Translations under genes and position numbers: made by a program | From: Planococcus beigongshangi | Lineage (GTDB): Bacteria > Bacillota > Bacilli > Bacillales_A > Planococcaceae | Direction of reading: 5' to 3' | NCBI RefSeq assembly: GCF_016820495.1 | Contig: NZ_JADHDU010000001.1 | Location: 1 to 64,000, forward strand | DNA: 64,000 nt | Part shown: in pieces, positions 59,891 through 64,000 of the stretch | Position numbering within the stretch: position 1 is the first letter of the stretch | How the letters are laid out: each line of letters opens with the position of its first letter | Notes under the pieces: model-generated | What the model saw: the letters and a program-made list of their open reading frames with translations, nothing else | Database searches by the model: none | What the model was told of the DNA's origin: nothing

Positions 59891-60766
59891 TTGAGAGATT
59901 ATTTAATAAAAGCTCTGGCTTTTGATGGCCAGGTTCGCGCATATGCTACAAAAACAACCGAAACAGTGAGTGAAGCGCAACGCCGGCATTACACATGGCC
60001 GACCGCTTCAGCGGCACTGGGCCGTTCGATGACTGCCAGTGTCATGATGGGCGCCATGATGAAAGGCGAGGAAAAATTGACGATCCGCATCAACGGCGGC
60101 GGACCAATCGGCAATATCCTTGTCGACGCCAATGCAAAAGGTGAAGTGAGAGGGTATGTTTCAAAACCCCAGACTCATTTTGATCTGAATGAAATCGGCA
60201 AACTCGATGTAAGGAGAGCGGTCGGCACAGACGGCCTCTTGACGGTATCCAAAGACATCGGCCTGATGCAGCCGTTCGTCGGACAGGTTCCGATCGTATC
60301 GGGAGAAATCGGAGAAGATTTTACGCATTATATCGTGACTTCAGAACAGGTGCCTTCATCTGTCGGTGTCGGTGTCATCGTCAATCCGGACAACACCATT
60401 CTTGCTTCAGGCGGGTTCATCATCCAATTGATGCCTGGAACACCTGAAGAAATCATCGTCGCTATCGAAGAACGTCTGGCATCCATTCCGACAATTTCCA
60501 AAATGATCAGTGAAGGAATGACGCCGGAAGATATCCTTCACGAAGTGCTTGGTAAAGAGAATGTGAAAATTCTCGATGAAATGCCCGTAACCTTCACATG
60601 TGAATGTTCACGTGACCGCATTACAAACGCAATCGTAAGCCTCGGACCGACAGAGATCATGGATATGATCGAAACAGACGGCCAGGCAGAAGCGGAATGC
60701 CATTTCTGCAATGAAAAATATCATTTCTCCAAAGAAAACCTGGAAGATCTATTGGCACAGACTTAA
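59891..60766 (+). CDS. hslO: Redox-regulated chaperone Hsp33
   Basis: This 291-residue holdase is switched on by oxidation. The redox switch is CEC (about residues 237-239) and CHFC (about 270-273) in the C-terminal zinc domain. The core begins [18 protein letters not shown]. The TTG start at 59891 follows AAAGGAAG; a longer frame to 59777 reads leader sequence. Length is normal for the family. It is a single gene between a repeat and a terminator. Confidence 0.93.
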   Translation: MRDYLIKALAFDGQVRAYATKTTETVSEAQRRHYTWPTASAALGRSMTASVMMGAMMKGEEKLTIRINGGGPIGNILVDANAKGEVRGYVSKPQTHFDLNEIGKLDVRRAVGTDGLLTVSKDIGLMQPFVGQVPIVSGEIGEDFTHYIVTSEQVPSSVGVGVIVNPDNTILASGGFIIQLMPGTPEEIIVAIEERLASIPTISKMISEGMTPEDILHEVLGKENVKILDEMPVTFTCECSRDRITNAIVSLGPTEIMDMIETDGQAEAECHFCNEKYHFSKENLEDLLAQT

Positions 60767-60774
60767 TCACTCAA

Positions 60775-60812
60775 AGAAGCACCCGCTGGAAATCCGAGGG
60801 TGTTTCTTTATT
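60775..60812 (+). terminator. Terminator after hslO
   Basis: AAAGAAGCACCC pairs with GGGTGTTTCTTT (one G-T). Confidence 0.82.
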
Positions 60813-60824
60813 GGAACAAATATT

Positions 60825-60853
60825 TTGAATTCGAGATAAGTTTCGTTTACGCT
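60825..60853 (+). promoter_or_regulatory. SigA promoter of the esterase gene
   Basis: TTGAAT, 17 bases, TACGCT, about 48 bases before the start codon. Confidence 0.45.
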
Positions 60854-60900
60854 TAAGGAGGGAACGTGGAAAACAGAAGAAAATGTCTGGAGGGCTATTG

Positions 60901-61503
60901 ATGAAACATATTTTTAAAGCCGGAAAAGATCCGGAGAAACCGGTACTGCTGCTGCTTCACGGAACAGGCGGAAACGAAAATGACCTGATGCCGCTCGCTG
61001 CGCACATCGACCCGGAAGCATCCGTTTTAAGTGTCCGCGGCAATGTATCGGAAAATGGCATGCCGCGCTTTTTCAAACGGCTGGCAGAAGGCGTGTTTGA
61101 TATGGAAGATTTGGAATTCCGCACAGAAGAGCTCTATAATTTTATCGCTGAGTCAGCGATAACTTATGATTTTGACCGTTCCAATGTCGTCGCTGTAGGC
61201 TATTCGAACGGGGCGAATATTGCAGCAAACCTGCTGTTCACTTACAGTGATGCGTTGAAAGCGGCGATTCTGCATCATCCGATGGTGCCGAACCGTCATA
61301 CGGAATTGCCTGCCTTGGCCGGTGTACCCGTATTCATCGCAGCTGGAACGAACGATCCGATCTGCCCGGCACAGGAATCGGAAGATCTCAAAGACTTTCT
61401 CGAAGGTGCAGGAGCAGACGTCAATCTGCACTGGGAAAATCACGGACATCAGCTTACGATGCCGGAAGTGGAAGCAGCCAAAGTTTGGTACGGCAAAATT
61501 TAG
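60901..61503 (+). CDS. Carboxylesterase/phospholipase-type alpha/beta hydrolase (MhqD-like)
   Basis: This 200-residue hydrolase has the oxyanion segment LLLLHGTGGNENDL, the nucleophile elbow VGYSNGANIA, the acid in AGTNDPICP and the catalytic histidine in ENHGHQLT. It resembles MhqD, a hydrolase of the quinone/catechol-responsive regulon in B. subtilis, but no MhqR box is verified here. ATG 60901 follows TGGAGGG. Confidence 0.87.
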   Translation: MKHIFKAGKDPEKPVLLLLHGTGGNENDLMPLAAHIDPEASVLSVRGNVSENGMPRFFKRLAEGVFDMEDLEFRTEELYNFIAESAITYDFDRSNVVAVGYSNGANIAANLLFTYSDALKAAILHHPMVPNRHTELPALAGVPVFIAAGTNDPICPAQESEDLKDFLEGAGADVNLHWENHGHQLTMPEVEAAKVWYGKI

Positions 61504-61512
61504 GGAAACTAT

Positions 61513-61541
61513 CCTCCTGCAGGGCGCAGGAGGGTTTTTTT
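61513..61541 (+). terminator. Terminator after the esterase gene
   Basis: CCTCCTGC pairs with GCAGGAGG, followed by seven T. Confidence 0.9.
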
Positions 61542-61544
61542 GTC

Positions 61545-61621
61545 CGGAATTCAGCGGCCAAGGCCACTTCGCTGATCTGTCTTATGCCTGTCAGGGCTTA
61601 ACGGGCGCTTACGCTTTTCTT
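61545..61621 (-). repeat. Dispersed GAAAAGCG repeat, copy 4 (short)
   Basis: Minus-strand GAAAAGCGTAAGCGCCCGTT, then GACAGGCATAAGACAG; the middle part of the long unit is missing. Confidence 0.65.
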
Positions 61622-61683
61622 TCGCTTTTCAGTTCTTTTTCAAGCACAATGGAATCAATACATAATCAGTAGGAGGGGATCGT

Positions 61684-62649
61684 GTGCAAAACAATCCGAA
61701 AATTCAGGAACAGCTCGAACATTGGGTCGAAGAAAACAGGGGCCACGTCATACTCGGCACGACAGCCCAGTATATACCTGAACTTGGCAAAGCCGATCCG
61801 GCGAAATTAGGGATTTGTATGCTTGACGAAGAAGGGAATTACTATTGTGCGGGTGACACTGATGTGGAATTTACGCTGCAAAGTATTTCAAAGGCTTTGA
61901 CCTTCATTGCGCTCAGCTGCCATTACGGATTGGATTTCGTTTTGGAGCGTGTGGATGTGGAGCCTACCGGTGAAGCATTCAACTCGATTATCCCATTTGA
62001 AATCCACCGGCCGAATAAACCTTTCAATCCCTTCATCAATGCGGGCGCCATCACGATTTCCGCGTTGCTGCCAGGGCAGACCAGCCAGAAAAAATATGAA
62101 TACCTATTGAAGTTCCTTGAGGAGCTTGTCGGCCGTCCGCTTGAAATGGACCGGGCCGTCTATGATTCCGAATGGAAAGCATCACACCGCAACCGGGCGC
62201 TTGCGTATTACCTGAAGGAAGCCAACTTCCTTGAAATTGAAGTGGAAGAAGCACTGGATATCTACATCCGCCAGTGTTCCATCAAAGTCACCACAAAAGA
62301 TCTGGCATTAATCGGCCTGATTATAGCGTATGACGGTTATAACCCGATAACGAAAGTGAAGCACTTCTCAGATGAAATCGCCCAGGTAGCGAAAGTCCTG
62401 ATGGTGACATGCGGCATGTACAATTCATCCGGCAACTTCGCGGCGCATGTCGGGATTCCCGCGAAAAGTGGCGTTTCCGGAGGCATTTTAGGGGCAGTGC
62501 CGCCGAAGCTGCACTCCCAAACGTATGAATTCAAGGCAGGCGCTGGCATCGGCGTCTATGGGCCGGCGATTGATATCCAAGGCAACAGCGCGGCCGGCAC
62601 GATGATGCTGCGCCAGATTTCGAAAGAATGGGACCTCAGCATATTTTAA
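61684..62649 (+). CDS. glsA: Glutaminase A
   Basis: This 321-residue serine-dependent enzyme turns L-glutamine into glutamate and ammonia. The catalytic pair is S67 and K70 in LQSISKAL, with FINAGAI, VTCGMYNSSGNFA and PAKSGVSGG as further beta-lactamase-fold motifs. GTG start at 61684 follows AGGAGGGG. Length fits the family (about 310-330). Single gene with its own terminator. It could feed glutamate metabolism or acid resistance. Confidence 0.94.
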   Translation: MQNNPKIQEQLEHWVEENRGHVILGTTAQYIPELGKADPAKLGICMLDEEGNYYCAGDTDVEFTLQSISKALTFIALSCHYGLDFVLERVDVEPTGEAFNSIIPFEIHRPNKPFNPFINAGAITISALLPGQTSQKKYEYLLKFLEELVGRPLEMDRAVYDSEWKASHRNRALAYYLKEANFLEIEVEEALDIYIRQCSIKVTTKDLALIGLIIAYDGYNPITKVKHFSDEIAQVAKVLMVTCGMYNSSGNFAAHVGIPAKSGVSGGILGAVPPKLHSQTYEFKAGAGIGVYGPAIDIQGNSAAGTMMLRQISKEWDLSIF

Positions 62650-62654
62650 TCCGA

Positions 62655-62687
62655 AACCTTCAGCTAAAGCAGCTGGAGGTTTTTCTT
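62655..62687 (+). terminator. Terminator after glsA
   Basis: AACCTTCAGC pairs with GCTGGAGGTT (one G-T), followed by TTTC. Confidence 0.82.
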
Positions 62688-62716
62688 ATAAATATATGAT
62701 TTGTTTGTCAATTTCA

Positions 62717-62741
62717 GTTTTCTTGAAGCTCCAGCGGGTAG
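62717..62741 (+). promoter_or_regulatory. SigB-like promoter of the catalase gene
   Basis: GTTTTC, 13 bases, GGGTAG, 40 bases before the ATG. A second GGGTAA overlaps just downstream. Confidence 0.55.
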
Positions 62742-62781
62742 GGTAATAAAAACGGTGAAAATTCACAAAAGGAGTGTAAAG

Positions 62782-64000
62782 ATGGCGAAAAAAACGGATA
62801 TCAATGAAAACAGCAAAAATGAGCAGCTGGAAAATTTCAGGACAGACGATTCGGGTAAAGCTTTGACGACAAATCAGGGACTGAAAGTGTCGGACGATGA
62901 GCATTCACTTAAAGCTGGTGTAAGAGGGCCCACACTAATGGAGGATTTTCACTTCCGGGAAAAAATGACGCATTTCGATCATGAGCGCATACCGGAGCGT
63001 GTCGTCCATGCAAGAGGTTACTCTGCCCACGGTGTATTTGAAACTTATGAGTCGATGGCCCATTTGACAAAGGCGAAGTTTCTTTCTGAAAAAGGCAAAA
63101 AGACGCCGGTATTCGTCAGGTTTTCCACCGTCCAGGGCTCAAAGGGGTCTCCTGAAACAGTCCGGGATGGCCGCGGCTTTGCGACAAAATTTTATACGGA
63201 AGAAGGAAATTATGATTTGGTGGCAAATAATATGCCGGTGTTCTTCATCCAGGATGCCATCAAATTTCCGGATTTGGTCCATTCCCTGAAACCGGAGCCG
63301 CACAATGAAATGCCGCAGGCTTCAGGTGCGCATGATACGTTCTGGGATTTTATTGCCAATAATCAGGAATCTGCCCATATGGTGATGTGGCTGATGTCTG
63401 ACCGCGCTGTGCCACGCAGTTTCCGTATGATGGATGGTTTCGGCGTGCATGCATTCCGGTTTATCAACGAAGAAGGCAAAGCGCATTTCGTCAAATTCAA
63501 TTGGAAACCGACGCTCGGGGTTCACTCGCTTGTCTGGGATGAAGCACAGAAAATAGCGGGTAAAGATCCTGATTTCAACAGGAAAGATTTATATGAAGCA
63601 ATCGAAAACGGAGATTACCCTGAATACGAACTTGGGGTGCAAATCATCGCGGAAGAAGATGAACATAAATTTGATTTTGATGTTCTGGATGCCACTAAAA
63701 TCTGGCCGCAGGAAGAAGTGCCGATGCAGATGATCGGCAAAATGACCTTGAACCGTAATGTCGACAATGTCTTTGCCGAAAATGAGCAGGTCGCATTTCA
63801 TCCGGGTCATGTGGTGCCGGGCATTGATTTCTCCAACGATCCATTACTGCAGGGACGTCTGTTCTCCTATACCGATACGCAATTGATCCGTCTTGGCGGG
63901 CCGAATTTCCATGAATTGCCGATCAATCGGCCAGTATGCCCTTTCCACAACAATCAGCGGGACGGGTACAACCGCATGACAATCAATAAAGGACAGGTTG
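62782..64000 (+). CDS. katE: Haem catalase, KatE type (clade 2), 3' end outside the window
   Basis: The gene runs off the end of the window after about 406 codons. It encodes a large-subunit-type catalase close to B. subtilis Kat[21 protein letters not shown], the catalytic histidine in [24 protein letters not shown], the catalytic asparagine in [16 protein letters not shown], and [20 protein letters not shown] near the end. The proximal haem tyrosine is in SYTDTQ. ATG 62782 follows AGGAGTG. The SigB-like promoter upstream fits KatE as a general-stress catalase. It is the second catalase in the window, beside the manganese enzyme. Confidence 0.95.
   Translation, partial: MAKKTDINENSKNEQLENFRTDDSGKALTTNQGLKVSDDEHSLKAGVRGPTLMEDFHFREKMTHFDHERIPERVVHARGYSAHGVFETYESMAHLTKAKFLSEKGKKTPVFVRFSTVQGSKGSPETVRDGRGFATKFYTEEGNYDLVANNMPVFFIQDAIKFPDLVHSLKPEPHNEMPQASGAHDTFWDFIANNQESAHMVMWLMSDRAVPRSFRMMDGFGVHAFRFINEEGKAHFVKFNWKPTLGVHSLVWDEAQKIAGKDPDFNRKDLYEAIENGDYPEYELGVQIIAEEDEHKFDFDVLDATKIWPQEEVPMQMIGKMTLNRNVDNVFAENEQVAFHPGHVVPGIDFSNDPLLQGRLFSYTDTQLIRLGGPNFHELPINRPVCPFHNNQRDGYNRMTINKGQV

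Noticed and set aside
62686-62700. PerR-box-like TTATAAATATATGAT before the catalase gene
   Set aside because: It matches the PerR consensus in only one arm and overlaps the terminator tail of glsA.

Overview
The window reads as the chromosome of a low-to-moderate-GC Gram-positive bacterium of the Planococcaceae (Planococcus/Planomicrobium type). This rests on protein relatives from Bacillales (yxlEFG, ywrDBA, yceGH/TerD, yeeN, bacterial NOS, KatE-type catalase), strong AGGAGG ribosome binding sites with many GTG/TTG starts, and SigB- and ECF-type promoter sequences. The genus is an inference. No rRNA or tRNA gene was seen.

Region 1 (1-2.8 kb) is the 3' part of a class-C-like group II intron with its reverse transcriptase. 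It sits antisense in a PAS-domain gene and is followed by an AT-rich stretch with one unknown gene. Region 2 (2.8-10.7 kb) is a copper/metal resistance island: a DUF305 protein, a frameshifted ydhK lipoprotein, an F510_1955-type lipoprotein, a histidine kinase/response regulator pair, a 16-cysteine copper-storage-type protein, CopZ and a CPH-type copper ATPase. Two CsoR-like operators flank copZ, and a different conserved box precedes the minus-strand genes.

Region 3 (10.8-30.3 kb) is mostly housekeeping: an MtnE-type aminotransferase, OsmC, topB, ktrA, pcm, msrA, a yxlEFG-like ABC exporter, a HEPN-like/CBS protein, a GTPase, and a second two-component system next to an HtrA protease. The 5' regions of the aminotransferase gene and topB carry two copies of one ~135-nt element with covarying hairpins, a candidate structured RNA and the strongest unexplained signal here. 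Region 4 (30.3-38 kb) is a general-stress cluster (PfpI, manganese catalase, SDR and small hydrophilic proteins), with several genes preceded by GTTT-N13-GGGWA (SigB-like) promoters, followed by gtcA-yfhO.

Region 5 (38-48 kb) is a Ter stress system. Two TerD genes lie behind an ECF/SigW-type promoter; next comes an operon of HpcH-type lyase, phosphoribosyltransferase, StiP/PELOTA protein, HAD phosphatase, YceG and TelA; a third TerD gene follows. The enzyme set fits the proposal that Ter systems make a nucleoside-like metabolite. Region 6 (48-64 kb) holds nos, yeeN, membrane proteins, an SRAP protein, an in-frame acetyltransferase-gamma-glutamyltransferase fusion with two chromate transporter halves (ywrDBA-like), hslO, an esterase, glsA and the start of katE. 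A family of GAAAAGCG...GCGCCCGTT repeats is scattered between genes, including a 340-bp tandem array.
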